Below, one piece after another: positions 7,176 to 17,637 of a DNA stretch of 23,373 nucleotides. This DNA is from Bacteroidia bacterium (lineage in GTDB: Bacteria; Bacteroidota; Bacteroidia; NS11-12g; UBA9320). A program made the translations under genes and the position numbers. Below the pieces are notes generated by a model, which ran no database searches, was not told the DNA's origin, and saw only the letters and a list, made by a program, of their open reading frames with translations. The stretch covers positions 1 through 23,373 of the forward strand of contig JAKMFK010000141.1 of NCBI GenBank assembly GCA_022425465.1, given 5' to 3'. Every line of letters begins with the position of its first letter. Position 1 is the first letter of the stretch.

Positions 7176-9284
7176 ATGTCTAAAAGAGATTTAAAATTTA
7201 CACGAAACATTGGTATTGCTGCTCACATTGATGCAGGGAAAACAACTACCACAGAGCGTATCTTATACTATGGAGGTGTAAGTCATAAAATAGGTGAAGT
7301 GCATGATGGTGCTGCAACTATGGATTGGATGGAGCAAGAGCAAGAAAGAGGGATTACAATTACCTCTGCTGCCACCACTTTAAATTGGAAATACAGAGAT
7401 CAAGATTATCACGTAAATATAATCGATACCCCAGGTCACGTTGACTTTACGGTTGAGGTAAATAGATCGTTACGTGTGCTTGATGGTTTAGTTTTCTTGT
7501 TTAGTGCTGTTGATGGTGTTGAACCACAATCAGAAACTAACTGGAGGCTAGCAAATAATTATAACGTTCCTCGTATTGGCTTTGTAAACAAGATGGACCG
7601 TCAAGGTGCGGACTTCATCAACGTATGTGCCCAAGTTAAGGAAATGTTGGGTAGCCATGCATTGCCACTTCAGTTGAATATTGGTGCTGAAGACGGGTTT
7701 AGAGGAGTTGTTGATTTAATAAACTTCAGAGGGATAACTTGGAATGATGCTGATCAAGGGATGACTTTCCAAGAAATAGAAATACCTGCAGATATTATTG
7801 ATGAAGCAAAACAGTTGAGAGAAGAACTCCTAGAGGCTGTTGCTGAATTTGATGATAATCTAATGGAAAAATACTTTGAGGATCCAGAATCTTTGACAGA
7901 AAGAGAAATTTTGGATGCGTTAAGAGAAGCTACAATTGCAGGTAAAGTTGTACCTATGATGTGTGGTTCAGCATTTAAGAATAAAGGAGTACAAGCAATG
8001 CTTGATATGGTTATGGAAATCCTACCATCACCTGTAGACGTTGAAGCTATTGAGGGAACTAACCCAAAAACTGATGAGCCAACTTCACGAAAGCCATCTG
8101 TTGATGAGCCATTTTCATCATTGGCATTCAAAATTGCTACTGATCCATTTGTAGGAAGATTATGTTTCACTAGAGCTTATTCTGGTGTATTGGATTCAGG
8201 TTCTTATGTGTACAATACACGTACTATGAAAAAAGAACGTATTTCTCGTATATTCCAAATGCATGCAAATAAGCAAAATCAAATCCCGCAATTACAAGCT
8301 GGAGATATCGCCGCATTAATTGGTTTTAAAGATATTAGAACTGGAGATACCTTATGTGCAGAAAATGCACCTATTGTACTTGAGTCAATGGATTTTCCTG
8401 ACCCAGTTATTGGTGTTGCTATTGAGCCAAAGACACAAGCAGATGTTGACAAATTAGGAATGGCTCTTGGTAAGCTTGCCGAAGAGGATCCAACTTTTGT
8501 AGTTAAATCTGATGAGGAGACAGGTCAAACTGTAATTTCAGGAATGGGTGAACTTCACCTAGAAATTATCATTGATAGACTTAAAAGAGAGTTCAATGTA
8601 GAAGCGAACCAAGGTCAGCCTCAAGTAGCATATAAAGAGACTATCTCAAACTCGGTTACACACCGTGAAACATATAAAAAGCAATCAGGTGGACGTGGTA
8701 AGTTTGCAGATATTCAAGTTGAAATCGCTCCTGCTGACGATGGAAAAGAAGGATTAGAGTTTATTAACGAAATTGTTGGGGGTGCTATTCCACGTGAATT
8801 TATTCCTGCAGTTGAAAAAGGTTTCAAGGAGGCTATGAAGAATGGTGCTCTTGCGGGATATGAAGTACAAAATCTTAAAGTAAGACTATTTGATGGTTCA
8901 TTCCACCCAGTCGATTCAGACTCATTATCATTTGAGACCGCAGCAAAGTTTGCGTTTAGAGAAGCTTCTAAAAAAGCAAATCCAGTTATTTTAGAACCTA
9001 TCATGAAACTTGAGGTGATTACACCTGAGGAGAATATGGGAGATGTAATAGGTGATTTGAATAGAAGAAGAGGACAGATGCAGGGAATGACAGAAAAAGG
9101 AGGTGCTCAAGTAGTTAAGGCTCTTGTTCCTCTTTCAATGATGTTTGGATACGTAACCGATTTAAGAACAATCACTTCTGGTCGTGCAACATCTACTATG
9201 GAGTTTAATAATTATGATATCGTTCCGAATAATATAGCCACTGAGATTATAGCAAAAGCAACTGGAACAACTGTAAAAGCATAA
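7176..9284 (+). CDS. fusA: Elongation factor G
   Basis: Translational GTPase that drives tRNA-mRNA translocation and, with RRF, ribosome recycling. It is 702 residues, normal full length. GTP-binding motifs are all present: G1 AHIDAGKT at 16-23, G2 RGIT at 58-61, G3 DTPGH at 84-88 (H88 is the catalytic histidine), G4 NKMD at 138-141, and G5 GSAFKNKG around 264. The domain IV block [14 protein letters not shown] and the C-terminal GRATSTMEF with YDIVPNNIA are typical. It sits in the str position and is therefore the housekeeping EF-G rather than a paralogue. No tuf gene follows: rpsJ starts 5 bases after the stop. Confidence 0.98.
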   Translation: MSKRDLKFTRNIGIAAHIDAGKTTTTERILYYGGVSHKIGEVHDGAATMDWMEQEQERGITITSAATTLNWKYRDQDYHVNIIDTPGHVDFTVEVNRSLRVLDGLVFLFSAVDGVEPQSETNWRLANNYNVPRIGFVNKMDRQGADFINVCAQVKEMLGSHALPLQLNIGAEDGFRGVVDLINFRGITWNDADQGMTFQEIEIPADIIDEAKQLREELLEAVAEFDDNLMEKYFEDPESLTEREILDALREATIAGKVVPMMCGSAFKNKGVQAMLDMVMEILPSPVDVEAIEGTNPKTDEPTSRKPSVDEPFSSLAFKIATDPFVGRLCFTRAYSGVLDSGSYVYNTRTMKKERISRIFQMHANKQNQIPQLQAGDIAALIGFKDIRTGDTLCAENAPIVLESMDFPDPVIGVAIEPKTQADVDKLGMALGKLAEEDPTFVVKSDEETGQTVISGMGELHLEIIIDRLKREFNVEANQGQPQVAYKETISNSVTHRETYKKQSGGRGKFADIQVEIAPADDGKEGLEFINEIVGGAIPREFIPAVEKGFKEAMKNGALAGYEVQNLKVRLFDGSFHPVDSDSLSFETAAKFAFREASKKANPVILEPIMKLEVITPEENMGDVIGDLNRRRGQMQGMTEKGGAQVVKALVPLSMMFGYVTDLRTITSGRATSTMEFNNYDIVPNNIATEIIAKATGTTVKA

Positions 9285-9289
9285 ATAAA

Positions 9290-9598
9290 ATGATTAATCA
9301 AAAAATTAGAATTAAGCTTAAGTCTTACGATCATAATTTGATCGATAAATCAGCTGAAAAGATTGTTAAATCTGTCAAGGCAACTGGAGCTATTGTTAGT
9401 GGCCCAATTCCACTTCCAACGCAAAAGAAGATATTTACAGTTTTGAAATCTCCTCACGTGAATAAAAAAGCGAGAGAGCAATTTAAATTATGTTCTTACA
9501 AGAGGTTAATGGATATTTATAGCTCAAGTGCAAAAACAGTAGATGCATTAATGAAGCTTGAATTGCCAAGTGGTGTGGACGTAGAAATTAAAGTATAA
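9290..9598 (+). CDS. rpsJ: 30S ribosomal protein S10 (NusE)
   Basis: Small-subunit head protein of 102 residues that also acts as NusE, linking ribosomes to NusG and taking part in antitermination. The signature GPIPLPT is at 38-44, followed by the loop [15 protein letters not shown] that inserts into the head, and the end [12 protein letters not shown]. It follows fusA directly, which joins the str and S10 groups into one cluster, as is usual in this phylum where tuf lies elsewhere. Confidence 0.98.
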   Translation: MINQKIRIKLKSYDHNLIDKSAEKIVKSVKATGAIVSGPIPLPTQKKIFTVLKSPHVNKKAREQFKLCSYKRLMDIYSSSAKTVDALMKLELPSGVDVEIKV

Positions 9599-9603
9599 AA
9601 AAC

Positions 9604-10221
9604 ATGTTAAGTGTTATAGGAAGAAAAGTAGGAATGACTTCAATTTTTACCGAATCAGGTAAAAAAGAAGCTTGTACAGTGGTGGCTTGTGAGCCAAACT
9701 TTATTACTCAAATTAAAACTGGGGAAAAAGAAGGATACGAAGCTGTACAGATTTCTTCAGTTGAGAAGAAAGAAAAAAGCTCAAATAATCCTGAAAAGGG
9801 TCATTTTGCAAAAGCTAAAACAACACCAAAAAGAGTTGTTGTTGAAGTTAGAGACTTCGATGGTGAGCAAAATTTAGGAGATTCTTTTGGGGTTGAGGTG
9901 TTTCAAGAAGGAGAGTTCGTTGATGTTGTTGGAACATCAAAAGGAAAAGGTTTTCAAGGTGTTGTAAAAAGACATGGCTTCAGTGGTGTTGGTGAATCTA
10001 CTCACGGTCAGCATAATAGACTTAGAGCACCAGGTTCGTTAGGAGCTGGTTCTACACCTTCTCGAGTTTTTAAAGGAACCAGAATGGCTGGTCAAATGGG
10101 AAATGAGAGAGTTAAAGTGCAAAACCTTAGAGTTTTGAAAGTGGATGCTGAGAAAAACCTATTGGTTATTAGTGGAGCACTCCCAGGTCACAAAGGTTCA
10201 TACGTAATTATTGAAAAATAA
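9604..10221 (+). CDS. rplC: 50S ribosomal protein L3
   Basis: Early-assembly 23S rRNA-binding protein whose central loop reaches toward the peptidyl transferase centre; 205 residues. GRKVGMT at 6-12 is the N-terminal signature. [19 protein letters not shown] from about residue 110 is the family signature, and [15 protein letters not shown] follows the loop. The loop itself reads [12 protein letters not shown], where E. coli has GSIGQNQTPGKV, so the glutamine methylated in E. coli is not conserved; this loop form is, to my knowledge, usual in the phylum. Confidence 0.97.
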   Translation: MLSVIGRKVGMTSIFTESGKKEACTVVACEPNFITQIKTGEKEGYEAVQISSVEKKEKSSNNPEKGHFAKAKTTPKRVVVEVRDFDGEQNLGDSFGVEVFQEGEFVDVVGTSKGKGFQGVVKRHGFSGVGESTHGQHNRLRAPGSLGAGSTPSRVFKGTRMAGQMGNERVKVQNLRVLKVDAEKNLLVISGALPGHKGSYVIIEK

Positions 10222-10223
10222 AA

Positions 10224-10850
10224 ATGAAAGTAAAGGTTTTAAATACATCTGGTGATGATACGGGCAAGCAAGTGAATCTTCCTAAGGAGATTTTTGGTGT
10301 TGAACCTAATGATCATGCTATTTATCTAGATGTAAAGCAATATTTAGCGAGTCAAAGACAAGGTACTCATTCAACAACAGAGAAGGGTGCAGTGAGAGGT
10401 TCAACTCGTAAAATTAAGAAGCAAAAAGGTACTGGTACTGCAAGAGCAGGTTCTATCAAATCTGGTGTTTTTGTTGGAGGAGGTCGTATGCATGGGCCAA
10501 GACCAAGAGACTATAGCTTTAAATTGAATAAAAAATTAAAGCAGGTAGCTCGTCTTTCTGCTTTATCTCATAAGGCGAAAGGAAAAGAGATTACAGTCAT
10601 TGACACAATTACACTGGATTCTCCAAAAACTAAAAATTATTTAGATGTACTAAATAACCTAAAGATGGCAGATAAGAAAACGCTTCTTCTTACTCCAGAC
10701 TATGATAATAATGTATATCTATCTTCAAGAAATATACCTAATGCTCAAGTGATGAATGTAAGTGATGTTAACACATATAGTATACTTCATGCTAACAACA
10801 TCATCTTGGTTGAGGGTTCAATTAATAAATTAAAAGAGACATTGAGTTAA
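10224..10850 (+). CDS. rplD: 50S ribosomal protein L4
   Basis: 23S rRNA-binding protein of 208 residues that lines the nascent-peptide tunnel with L22. The tunnel loop is seen from about residue 66: KQKGTGTARAGSIKSGVFVGGG, split here as KQKGTGTARAG followed by SIKSGVFVGGGRMHGPRPRD. In E. coli L4 also controls the S10 operon by binding its leader; no comparable structured leader lies upstream here because the gene is internal to a longer cluster. It begins 2 bases after rplC. Confidence 0.97.
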   Translation: MKVKVLNTSGDDTGKQVNLPKEIFGVEPNDHAIYLDVKQYLASQRQGTHSTTEKGAVRGSTRKIKKQKGTGTARAGSIKSGVFVGGGRMHGPRPRDYSFKLNKKLKQVARLSALSHKAKGKEITVIDTITLDSPKTKNYLDVLNNLKMADKKTLLLTPDYDNNVYLSSRNIPNAQVMNVSDVNTYSILHANNIILVEGSINKLKETLS

Positions 10851-10851
10851 G

Positions 10852-11142
10852 ATGGCAATACTTGTTAAACCACTAATCACAGAAAAAATGTCTTTGTTGA
10901 GTGAAAACAAAGGACAATATGGTTTTAGAGTTGCATTAACAGCAACTAAACCAGAAATAAAGGCTGAAATAGAGAAAATGTATTCAGTTGAGGTTACTAA
11001 AATTAGAACTTTAGTTGTTGCAGGTAAGAGAAAAATGCGTTTTACTAAATCAGGTGTTTCTAACGGAAAGTCAAGTAACTACAAAAAAGCAATAGTTAGT
11101 TTGAAAGAAGGACAGAGCATTGATTTTTACGAAAATATATAA
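10852..11142 (+). CDS. rplW: 50S ribosomal protein L23
   Basis: Protein at the tunnel exit that docks signal recognition particle and trigger factor; 96 residues. The N-terminal LVKPLITEKMSLL and the strand VTKIRTLVVAGKRKMRF are family features, and the end EGQSIDFYENI is typical of this phylum. It starts one base after the rplD stop. Confidence 0.97.
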   Translation: MAILVKPLITEKMSLLSENKGQYGFRVALTATKPEIKAEIEKMYSVEVTKIRTLVVAGKRKMRFTKSGVSNGKSSNYKKAIVSLKEGQSIDFYENI

Positions 11143-11150
11143 GCTGAGAA

Positions 11151-11972
11151 ATGGGAATTAAGAGAATAAATCCAGTTACACCTGGTCAGCGTTTTAAGTT
11201 AGCGGTGACTTTCGAGGCATTAACTGCTAGCAAGCCAGAAAAGAGTTTATTAGCTCCACTTAAAAAGTCTGGTGGTAGAAATGATACAGGTAAGATGACC
11301 ATGAGAAATCGTGGTGGTGGACACAAACGTAGATATCGTATAATTGATTTTAAAAGAAATCGTTACGAAAGTGCTGAAGTTCTAACAATCGAGTACGATC
11401 CAAATAGGACTGCATTCATATCATTAGTTCAGTACAGTGATGGAGAAAAACGATACATAGTTGCACCCAAAGGAATTAAAGTTGGTCAGAAAATCACTTC
11501 TGGTCCAGGTTCAACTCCAGATCTTGGTAATGCTCTTCCTTTAGGAGATATACCATTGGGAACAACAATTCATAACATAGAAATGAAGCCTGGAAGAGGT
11601 GCTGAGATATGTAGAAGTGCAGGAACAAGTGCACAATTGGTTGCTAGAGATGGTAAATATGCTGTAATCAAGTTGCCTTCAGGTGAGAATAGAATGATAT
11701 TAACTACTTGTCTTGCGACAATTGGAGAAGTATCTAATGGAGATCACCAGTTACAGATTTCAGGTAAAGCAGGAAGAAGTCGTTGGTTGGGACGAAGACC
11801 ACGTACTCGTCCAGCAGCAATGAACCCTGTTGATCACCCTCAAGGTGGTGGAGAAGGTCGTTCTAAAGGTGGACAGGCAAGAACTCGTAAGGGTACAATG
11901 TCAAAAGGTTTGAAAACTAGAAGTAAAAAGAAACAATCTTCTAGATTAATTTTAGAAAGAAAACGTAAATAA
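11151..11972 (+). CDS. rplB: 50S ribosomal protein L2
   Basis: Highly conserved large-subunit protein needed for subunit joining and for activity of the peptidyl transferase region; 273 residues, normal length. RNA-binding motifs are seen: [29 protein letters not shown] and RYIVAPKG. The C-terminal [14 protein letters not shown] keeps the key histidine H229, but residue 231 is glutamine where E. coli has a second histidine. The following segment [15 protein letters not shown] differs from the GGHPR-type segment I would expect in this phylum. The frame is intact and the gene has normal length, so these look like natural substitutions. Confidence 0.97.
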   Translation: MGIKRINPVTPGQRFKLAVTFEALTASKPEKSLLAPLKKSGGRNDTGKMTMRNRGGGHKRRYRIIDFKRNRYESAEVLTIEYDPNRTAFISLVQYSDGEKRYIVAPKGIKVGQKITSGPGSTPDLGNALPLGDIPLGTTIHNIEMKPGRGAEICRSAGTSAQLVARDGKYAVIKLPSGENRMILTTCLATIGEVSNGDHQLQISGKAGRSRWLGRRPRTRPAAMNPVDHPQGGGEGRSKGGQARTRKGTMSKGLKTRSKKKQSSRLILERKRK

Positions 11973-11974
11973 AC

Positions 11975-12238
11975 ATGGCGAGATCATTAAAAAAAGGACC
12001 ATTTGTTCACTATAAATTACAACGTAAAGTGGACGCTATGAATGAAGGAACCAAGAAGTCTGTGATTAAAACATGGAGTAGATCTTCATTAATCACACCA
12101 GACTTTATAGGGCACACATTTGCTGTTCATAATGGCAATAAATTTATTCCAGTATATATCACTGAAAATATGGTAGGTCACAAACTTGGAGAATTCTCAC
12201 CTACAAGAACATTCAAAGGTCATCAAGCTAAGAAATAA
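11975..12238 (+). CDS. rpsS: 30S ribosomal protein S19
   Basis: Head protein that forms a complex with S13 and contacts A-site tRNA; 87 residues. It begins [11 protein letters not shown], the universal N-terminus, and has [28 protein letters not shown] core elements and the signature [16 protein letters not shown] at 68-83. The tail after the signature is short (QAKK). It starts 2 bases after rplB. Confidence 0.97.
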   Translation: MARSLKKGPFVHYKLQRKVDAMNEGTKKSVIKTWSRSSLITPDFIGHTFAVHNGNKFIPVYITENMVGHKLGEFSPTRTFKGHQAKK

Positions 12239-12240
12239 TC

Positions 12241-12621
12241 ATGGAAGCAGTAGCTAAATTAAATAACTGTCCAATGTCTCCTCGAAAGATGAGGCTTGTT
12301 GTTGATCAAATTAGAGGTCAACGCGTAGAGGATGCTTTAAACACATTGAAGTACAGCCAAAAAAGAGTTTATGCAGAAAAAGTTGAAAAATTACTTAAAT
12401 CTGCTATTGCTAATTGGCAACAAGTGAACGATGAGCGTGTAGATGAAGAAACAGGCTTAATCGTTAAGGAAGTTTTCGTTGATCCAGGAAGAATGTTAAA
12501 GCGAATTCAACCTGCTCCTCAAGGAAGAGCTCACAGAATTAGAAAGAGATCAAACCATATTACTTTAAAAGTAGATACTATGGGTACTGATACACAAACC
12601 GAAGAATCAAATTCAGAATAA
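12241..12621 (+). CDS. rplV: 50S ribosomal protein L22
   Basis: Tunnel protein of 126 residues. The N-terminal [15 protein letters not shown] (12-26) is the family signature. The long beta hairpin that forms part of the tunnel narrowing is at about 79-111, with [20 protein letters not shown] at 81-100; no insertion or deletion of the sort linked to macrolide resistance is apparent in it. The last 14 residues are a short acidic-polar tail ending TEESNSE that goes beyond the conserved core. Confidence 0.97.
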   Translation: MEAVAKLNNCPMSPRKMRLVVDQIRGQRVEDALNTLKYSQKRVYAEKVEKLLKSAIANWQQVNDERVDEETGLIVKEVFVDPGRMLKRIQPAPQGRAHRIRKRSNHITLKVDTMGTDTQTEESNSE

Positions 12622-12627
12622 TAATAA

Positions 12628-13344
12628 ATGGGACAAAAAGTAAATCCAATAGGTCTTAGATTAGGTATCGTTCGTGGTTGGGAAAGCAACTGGTACGGTG
12701 GTAAAGAATTTGGCGAAAAATTAGCTGAAGATAACAAGATACGTCAATACTTAAAAGCTCGTATGCCAAGAGCTGGTATCTCTAAGATATTGATAGAGCG
12801 AATGCTTAAGCGAATCATTATAACAGTTCATACATCTAGACCTGGTATTGTAATCGGTAAGGGTGGTTCTGAAGTCGATAAGCTGAAAGAAGAGATAAAA
12901 AAGCTAACGAAGAAAGATGTTCAAATCAACATCTTTGAAGTAAAACGTCCTGAGTTAGATGCTATGCTTGTAGGGCAGTCTATTGCTCAACAAATAGAAG
13001 GCCGTGTTAATTTTAAGCGTGCTATTAAAATGGCTATCGGATCAACCATGAGAATGGGAGCTCAAGGAATCAAAGTTATGGTTTCTGGTCGTTTGAATGG
13101 TGCTGAAATGGCAAGAACTCAACAATTTAAAGAAGGAAGAATTCCATTACATACATTCAGAGCAGATGTGGATTACGCATTGTCTGAAGCCCTGACCGTT
13201 TATGGTAAAATTGGTGTTAAAGTATGGATATTTAAGGAAGAAGTTTTTGGTAAACGTGACTTATCCATAAATATGGGAATGGGAGAGCCAAAGCAACAAC
13301 GTGATAAGAGAGGTGGTCACGATAGAAGAAGAATAAAAAAATAA
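12628..13344 (+). CDS. rpsC: 30S ribosomal protein S3
   Basis: Head protein at the mRNA entry tunnel with helicase-associated function; 238 residues. It starts [13 protein letters not shown], has a KH domain with the GKGG loop at 77-80, and the C-terminal domain carries [20 protein letters not shown] and [15 protein letters not shown]. The last 12 residues are very basic ([13 protein letters not shown]). Order rplV-rpsC-rplP matches the S10 operon. Confidence 0.97.
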   Translation: MGQKVNPIGLRLGIVRGWESNWYGGKEFGEKLAEDNKIRQYLKARMPRAGISKILIERMLKRIIITVHTSRPGIVIGKGGSEVDKLKEEIKKLTKKDVQINIFEVKRPELDAMLVGQSIAQQIEGRVNFKRAIKMAIGSTMRMGAQGIKVMVSGRLNGAEMARTQQFKEGRIPLHTFRADVDYALSEALTVYGKIGVKVWIFKEEVFGKRDLSINMGMGEPKQQRDKRGGHDRRRIKK

Positions 13345-13356
13345 TAAGGCAAGATC

Positions 13357-13776
13357 ATGTTATCTCCAAAGAGAATAAAATATAGAAAACGCCAGAAAGG
13401 CAGAGTAAAAGGTTTAGCAGGTAGAGGTCATCGAGTTGAGTTTGGTGATTTTGGATTGAAATCATTAGAGCCACATTGGATTACTTCTAGGCAAATAGAG
13501 GCGGCAAGGATTGCTCTGAACCGTTATATGAAAAGAGAAGGGAAAGTGTGGATTCGTATATTTCCAGACAAGCCTGTAACTAAAAAACCTGCAGAGGTAA
13601 GGATGGGTAAAGGTAAAGGCTCTCCGGAATACTGGGTAGCTGTTATCAAACCAGGAACAATCATATTTGAGGTTGATGGTGTTAGTGAGGAGATAGCAAA
13701 AGAAGCAATGAGACTTGCAGCTCAAAAACTTCCTGTGACAACAAAATTTGTAGTAAGACCAGATTATAGTGCTTAA
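13357..13776 (+). CDS. rplP: 50S ribosomal protein L16
   Basis: Large-subunit protein near the A-site that helps position aminoacyl-tRNA; 139 residues. It begins [16 protein letters not shown] and shows the two family signatures, around KRTPxE-equivalent [16 protein letters not shown] (from about residue 81) and the [25 protein letters not shown] helix and strand before it. It lies 12 bases after rpsC and 5 before rpmC. Confidence 0.97.
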   Translation: MLSPKRIKYRKRQKGRVKGLAGRGHRVEFGDFGLKSLEPHWITSRQIEAARIALNRYMKREGKVWIRIFPDKPVTKKPAEVRMGKGKGSPEYWVAVIKPGTIIFEVDGVSEEIAKEAMRLAAQKLPVTTKFVVRPDYSA

Positions 13777-13781
13777 GAAAT

Positions 13782-13976
13782 ATGCAGTATCAAGATATTA
13801 AAAATTTGACTGAAAAAGAGCTTCATTTAAACTTAAAAGATGAAAGAGCTCAACTTCAAAAGATGAAGTTCAGTCACGCAGTATCTCCAATAGAAAATCC
13901 GCATAAAATTAGAATTGTGAGAAAAACTATTGCGAAATACCTAACAGAGATTAACAGACGTAGAAACGAAAAATAG
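13782..13976 (+). CDS. rpmC: 50S ribosomal protein L29
   Basis: Small helical protein of 64 residues near the tunnel exit, next to L23. Two antiparallel helices are apparent: residues 5-35 (IKNLTEKELHLNLKDERAQL) and 42-62, joined by a loop around ENPHKIR, with the family end IAKYLTEINRR. The N-terminal MQYQDIKNLTEKEL is a normal start. It is in its usual place between rplP and rpsQ. Confidence 0.95.
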   Translation: MQYQDIKNLTEKELHLNLKDERAQLQKMKFSHAVSPIENPHKIRIVRKTIAKYLTEINRRRNEK

Positions 13977-13985
13977 GACCTAAAA

Positions 13986-14240
13986 ATGGAAAGAAATTTT
14001 AGAAAAGAAATTGTTGGGGTTGTTAAAAGTAACAAAATGGAAAAAACCATTACGGTATCCGTTGAACGAAAAATGAAGCACCCCAAATACAAAAAATTCG
14101 TTAAATCTACAGCTAAATTTAAAGCTCACGACGAAAAAAATGAGTGTAATGAAAATGATATTGTTCGTATAATGGAGACCAGACCACTCAGTAAAGATAA
14201 GCGTTGGAGATTGTTAGAAATAATAGAAAGAGCTAAATAA
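13986..14240 (+). CDS. rpsQ: 30S ribosomal protein S17
   Basis: Primary 16S rRNA-binding protein with an OB fold, 84 residues. Family blocks are [20 protein letters not shown], then the basic loop [23 protein letters not shown], and the C-terminal [20 protein letters not shown]. The gene is preceded by AGGA at about -12, one of the few upstream patches even loosely like a Shine-Dalgarno site in the cluster. Confidence 0.97.
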   Translation: MERNFRKEIVGVVKSNKMEKTITVSVERKMKHPKYKKFVKSTAKFKAHDEKNECNENDIVRIMETRPLSKDKRWRLLEIIERAK

Positions 14241-14241
14241 G

Positions 14242-14610
14242 ATGATACAACAAGAATCAAGATTAAAAGTAGCTGATAACAGCGGGGCCAAAGAAGTTCT
14301 TTGTATTCGTGTTTTAGGTGGAACTAAAAGAAGGTACGCTTCTGTTGGTGACAAGATAATTGTTACTGTCAAAGATGCAATGCCTGCTGGGAACATAAAA
14401 AAAGGTACGGTTTCTCGTGCAGTTGTTGTAAGAACAAAGAAAGAATTTAGAAGACCTGATGGATCTTACATCAGATTTGATGACAATTCTTGTGTCCTTT
14501 TAACTGCTACTGATGAACCCAGAGCTACTCGTATTTTTGGACCTGTGGCTAGAGAGTTGAGAGATCGTAAGTTTATGAAAATTGTATCATTAGCACCAGA
14601 AGTATTATAA
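14242..14610 (+). CDS. rplN: 50S ribosomal protein L14
   Basis: Large-subunit interface protein of 122 residues, also the docking site of the silencing factor RsfS. It begins [19 protein letters not shown], the universal N-terminus, and carries [19 protein letters not shown] and the C-terminal [20 protein letters not shown]. The length matches the family and the start follows rpsQ by one base. Confidence 0.98.
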   Translation: MIQQESRLKVADNSGAKEVLCIRVLGGTKRRYASVGDKIIVTVKDAMPAGNIKKGTVSRAVVVRTKKEFRRPDGSYIRFDDNSCVLLTATDEPRATRIFGPVARELRDRKFMKIVSLAPEVL

Positions 14611-14612
14611 TT

Positions 14613-14951
14613 ATGAGAAGGAAATACAACAAAATACCTAAACTTCATATTCGCAAAGGCGATACTGTTAAAGTTTTATCTGGTAACGATAAAAATAAAA
14701 CAGGAGAAGTTAAGCTAGTCAATCTTAAAGAGGGCACTGCTATTGTTGATGGTATTAATATGGTTACTAAGCATAGAAAACCAGATGCTGATAATCCGAA
14801 TGGGTCTATCGTTAAATTGGAGGCACCTATTCGTGTAAGCAAACTTCAACTTATGGTGAATGGAGAGCCAACACGTATCGGAAGAAAATTAAACGAAAAT
14901 GGAAAATTACAGCGATTTTCTAAGAAAACAGGCGATTTTATAAATAACTAG
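14613..14951 (+). CDS. rplX: 50S ribosomal protein L24
   Basis: Assembly-initiating 23S rRNA-binding protein, 112 residues. The KOW motif is at 13-33 ([21 protein letters not shown] without a break), followed by [11 protein letters not shown] and the strand-rich C-terminal domain [17 protein letters not shown]. It lies 2 bases after rplN and 1 before rplE. Confidence 0.97.
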   Translation: MRRKYNKIPKLHIRKGDTVKVLSGNDKNKTGEVKLVNLKEGTAIVDGINMVTKHRKPDADNPNGSIVKLEAPIRVSKLQLMVNGEPTRIGRKLNENGKLQRFSKKTGDFINN

Positions 14952-14952
14952 T

Positions 14953-15498
14953 ATGAAGCCAAGATTAAGAGAAAAATTTGAAACAGAATTGGTTGCTAAG
15001 CTGAAGGAAAAGCACAATTACAGCAATGTAATGCAAATACCTAAGCTAACTAAAATTTGTTTGAACCAAGGCGTAGGAGCTGGTGTAGCTGATAAAAAAT
15101 TAGTTGACACAGCAGTAGAAGAGATGACTACTATTGCTGGTCAGAAAGCGGTGCCTACATACTCCAAGAAAGCAATCTCTAACTTCAAGTTGAGAGAAGA
15201 AATGGCTATTGGATGTCGTGTTACACTTCGTGGTGATAGAATGTACGAATTTTTAGATCGCTTCATTGCTGTCTCCCTACCTCGTGTGAGAGACTTTAAT
15301 GGAATTAGTGATAAAGGATTTGATGGTAGAGGTAACTACTCAATGGGGGTTACTGAACAAATCATATTTCCTGAAATAGATATTGACAAAGTATCACGTA
15401 TTAATGGTATGGATATCACATTTGTAACAACTGCAAAGACTGATGTTGAATGCCACAGTTTATTAACAGAATTAGGGTTACCCTTTATAAAGAAATAA
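14953..15498 (+). CDS. rplE: 50S ribosomal protein L5
   Basis: 5S rRNA-binding protein of the central protuberance that contacts P-site tRNA; 181 residues. Features are the N-terminal [12 protein letters not shown], the signature [18 protein letters not shown], the [20 protein letters not shown] segment, and [20 protein letters not shown] near the end. The gene is complete and of usual length. Confidence 0.97.
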   Translation: MKPRLREKFETELVAKLKEKHNYSNVMQIPKLTKICLNQGVGAGVADKKLVDTAVEEMTTIAGQKAVPTYSKKAISNFKLREEMAIGCRVTLRGDRMYEFLDRFIAVSLPRVRDFNGISDKGFDGRGNYSMGVTEQIIFPEIDIDKVSRINGMDITFVTTAKTDVECHSLLTELGLPFIKK

Positions 15499-15502
15499 AA
15501 AT

Positions 15503-15772
15503 ATGGCAAAAGAATCAATGAAAGCAAGACAGCGTAAAAGAGAGCATGCGGTTAAGACCTATGCTGCTAAAAGAGCTGCTCTTAAAGAAGCTGGAGATTA
15601 TGAAGGGCTTCAAAAGCTACCTCGAAATGCTTCACCTACTCGCTTGAGAAATAGATGTTCTGCTACAGGTAGACCAAGAGGCTACATGAGAGATTTTGGG
15701 ATTTCTAGAAATGTATTTAGAGAAATGGCATCCAAAGGTTTAATCCCAGGTATAACAAAAGCAAGTTGGTAA
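15503..15772 (+). CDS. rpsN: 30S ribosomal protein S14 (long, zinc-independent type)
   Basis: Late-assembly head protein of 89 residues. It is the longer form without the two CxxC pairs that bind zinc in the 61-residue form; only one cysteine is left, in [18 protein letters not shown]. That segment and the end [18 protein letters not shown] are diagnostic for S14. It lies 4 bases after rplE and 4 before rpsH. Confidence 0.97.
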   Translation: MAKESMKARQRKREHAVKTYAAKRAALKEAGDYEGLQKLPRNASPTRLRNRCSATGRPRGYMRDFGISRNVFREMASKGLIPGITKASW

Positions 15773-15776
15773 TAAG

Positions 15777-16184
15777 ATGAGTAAAATTACAGACCCCATA
15801 GCAGATTACCTCACTCGAGTGAGAAATGGAATCAAAGCAAATCATCGAATTGTTGATGTGCCTGCTTCCAATATCAAAAAAGCAATAACGCAAGTGTTAT
15901 TCGATAAAGGTTACATCCTTAATTATAAGTTTGACGATGCAGCAGGACCACAAGGTACTATTAAAATTGCTTTGAAATATCACCCAACTACAAAGTTATC
16001 TGCGATTCGCGAACTCAAAAGAGTAAGTAAACCAGGTTTAAGACAATATCGAAGTGCAGAAGAATTGCCACGTGTATTGAATGGTCTTGGTATTGCAATT
16101 GTTTCAACATCCAAAGGTGTAATGACAGATAAGGAAGCAAGATCACAGCATGTTGGAGGAGAAGTTTTATGTTACGTATCTTAA
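15777..16184 (+). CDS. rpsH: 30S ribosomal protein S8
   Basis: Central-domain 16S rRNA-binding protein of 135 residues; in E. coli it also represses the spc operon. It begins [18 protein letters not shown], has [21 protein letters not shown] in the middle, and ends with the RNA-binding signature [20 protein letters not shown] followed by LCYVS. A leader mimic of the E. coli S8 binding site was not recognised before rplE. Confidence 0.97.
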   Translation: MSKITDPIADYLTRVRNGIKANHRIVDVPASNIKKAITQVLFDKGYILNYKFDDAAGPQGTIKIALKYHPTTKLSAIRELKRVSKPGLRQYRSAEELPRVLNGLGIAIVSTSKGVMTDKEARSQHVGGEVLCYVS

Positions 16185-16201
16185 TTTAAAAGTAAGAAAA
16201 G

Positions 16202-16750
16202 ATGTCACGAATAGGAAATAACCCAATAGCTATCCCCTCTGGAGTGGAGATAAAAGTGGATGACAACATGGTAACTGTTAAGGGACCTAAGGGAGAACTT
16301 AGTCAGTCGATTGATTTGGTGGATGTTAAAGTTGAAGACAATCAAGTGATTGTGTCAAGATCAGGAGAAACCAAAGAAGAGAAAGCAAAACATGGTCTTT
16401 ATCGTTCATTGATCAGTAATTGCTTTGAGGGTGTTAGCAAAGGATTTAAAACTGAGCAAGAACTCGTTGGAGTTGGATACAGAGCAACTGTTACAGGTCA
16501 ATTACTTGAACTTAATCTAGGTTTTTCGCATACTATTTTTATGCAAATTCCATCTGAGGTTAAGGTATCAACAGAAGCGGTTAAAGGTCAGCCACCTTTG
16601 GTAACTTTTGAAAGTATTGACAAGCAACTACTTGGACAAGTAGCAGCTAAATTAAGAAGTTTACGTCCACCAGAGCCATATAAAGGCAAAGGAATTAAGT
16701 TCAAAGGGGAACAACTAAGAAGAAAAGCAGGTAAGACTGCAGCTAAATAA
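16202..16750 (+). CDS. rplF: 50S ribosomal protein L6
   Basis: Protein near the factor-binding site of the large subunit; 182 residues with two homologous halves. The N-terminal [16 protein letters not shown] and [10 protein letters not shown] belong to the first half. The second half carries [21 protein letters not shown] and the signature [17 protein letters not shown] 17-base gap precedes it and 14 bases follow before rplR. Confidence 0.97.
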   Translation: MSRIGNNPIAIPSGVEIKVDDNMVTVKGPKGELSQSIDLVDVKVEDNQVIVSRSGETKEEKAKHGLYRSLISNCFEGVSKGFKTEQELVGVGYRATVTGQLLELNLGFSHTIFMQIPSEVKVSTEAVKGQPPLVTFESIDKQLLGQVAAKLRSLRPPEPYKGKGIKFKGEQLRRKAGKTAAK

Positions 16751-16764
16751 TAGGTTATATTATT

Positions 16765-17109
16765 ATGATAAAAAGTAAAGCGACAAGAAGAGCTAAGATT
16801 AAAGCTCGAATCAGAAGCAAGATTCAAGGAAATGCAGAAATGCCTAGACTTTGTGTTTTCAGAAGTAATAAAGCGATATATGTTCAGCTTATTGATGATA
16901 CTAAAGGAGCAACCATCCTATCGAGTTCATCTGCTGGCATGGATAAAGGAACAAAATCTGAAATAGCAAGAGAAGTTGGAAAAGCAATTGCTGAAAAAGC
17001 TGCTGCAAATGGTATCAAAATTGTAAAGTTTGACAGAAATGGATACCTATATCATGGACGAATCAAGAATTTAGCAGAAGGAGCTAGAGAGGGAGGTTTA
17101 AAATTCTAA
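16765..17109 (+). CDS. rplR: 50S ribosomal protein L18
   Basis: 5S rRNA-binding protein of the central protuberance, 114 residues. Family features are the basic N-terminus [18 protein letters not shown], then [18 protein letters not shown], and the C-terminal [20 protein letters not shown] with the end EGGLKF. Start chosen as the only in-frame ATG consistent with the basic N-terminus. Confidence 0.97.
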   Translation: MIKSKATRRAKIKARIRSKIQGNAEMPRLCVFRSNKAIYVQLIDDTKGATILSSSSAGMDKGTKSEIAREVGKAIAEKAAANGIKIVKFDRNGYLYHGRIKNLAEGAREGGLKF

Positions 17110-17113
17110 TAAT

Positions 17114-17632
17114 ATGGCAACACAAACATTAAAACAAGTAAGAACAACAGATCTTGAACTCAAAGAGACTGTAGTCAACATTAACCGTGTAGCAAAAGTT
17201 ACCAAAGGGGGTAGAACATTTAGCTTCAACGCAATTGTTGTAGTTGGAGATGGTAATGGTATTGTCGGTCATGGGCTTGGTAAAGCTGGTGAGGTAATTG
17301 ATGCCATCCAAAAGGGTGTAGAAGATGCTAAAAAGAATTTAATCAAAGTTCCTTTAAACAACAATACAATACCTCACGAACAGTATGGTAAATATTCTGG
17401 TGGTAGAGTATTTATGAAGCCAGCTTCAAATGGTACAGGTGTTATCGCAGGAGGAGCAATGCGTGCTGTATTTGAAAGTGCAGGTATTCATGATGTTCTT
17501 GCAAAATCTAAAGGTTCTTCAAATCCACACAATGTGGTCAAGGCTACAATTGATGCATTATCAAAAATGAGAGATGCCTATACCGTTGCTGAACAACGAG
17601 GAACTAACATAAATAAAGTGTTTAACGGATAA
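17114..17632 (+). CDS. rpsE: 30S ribosomal protein S5
   Basis: Small-subunit protein that affects decoding accuracy and helps unwind mRNA at the entry site; 172 residues. The double-stranded-RNA-binding-like domain reads [20 protein letters not shown], then [20 protein letters not shown]. The C-terminal domain has [22 protein letters not shown] and the signature-like end [19 protein letters not shown]. The KGGR loop where spectinomycin-resistance changes occur looks unaltered. Confidence 0.97.
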   Translation: MATQTLKQVRTTDLELKETVVNINRVAKVTKGGRTFSFNAIVVVGDGNGIVGHGLGKAGEVIDAIQKGVEDAKKNLIKVPLNNNTIPHEQYGKYSGGRVFMKPASNGTGVIAGGAMRAVFESAGIHDVLAKSKGSSNPHNVVKATIDALSKMRDAYTVAEQRGTNINKVFNG

Positions 17633-17637
17633 TTAAG

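Noticed and set aside
9285..9289. A tuf gene expected between fusA and rpsJ by E. coli analogy
   Set aside because: Only five bases separate the genes. Absence of tuf here is usual for the phylum, not a deletion.
9689..9877. Small plus-strand open frame inside rplC
   Set aside because: It is fully contained in a secure ribosomal gene and its composition is that of a frame-shifted lysine-rich region.
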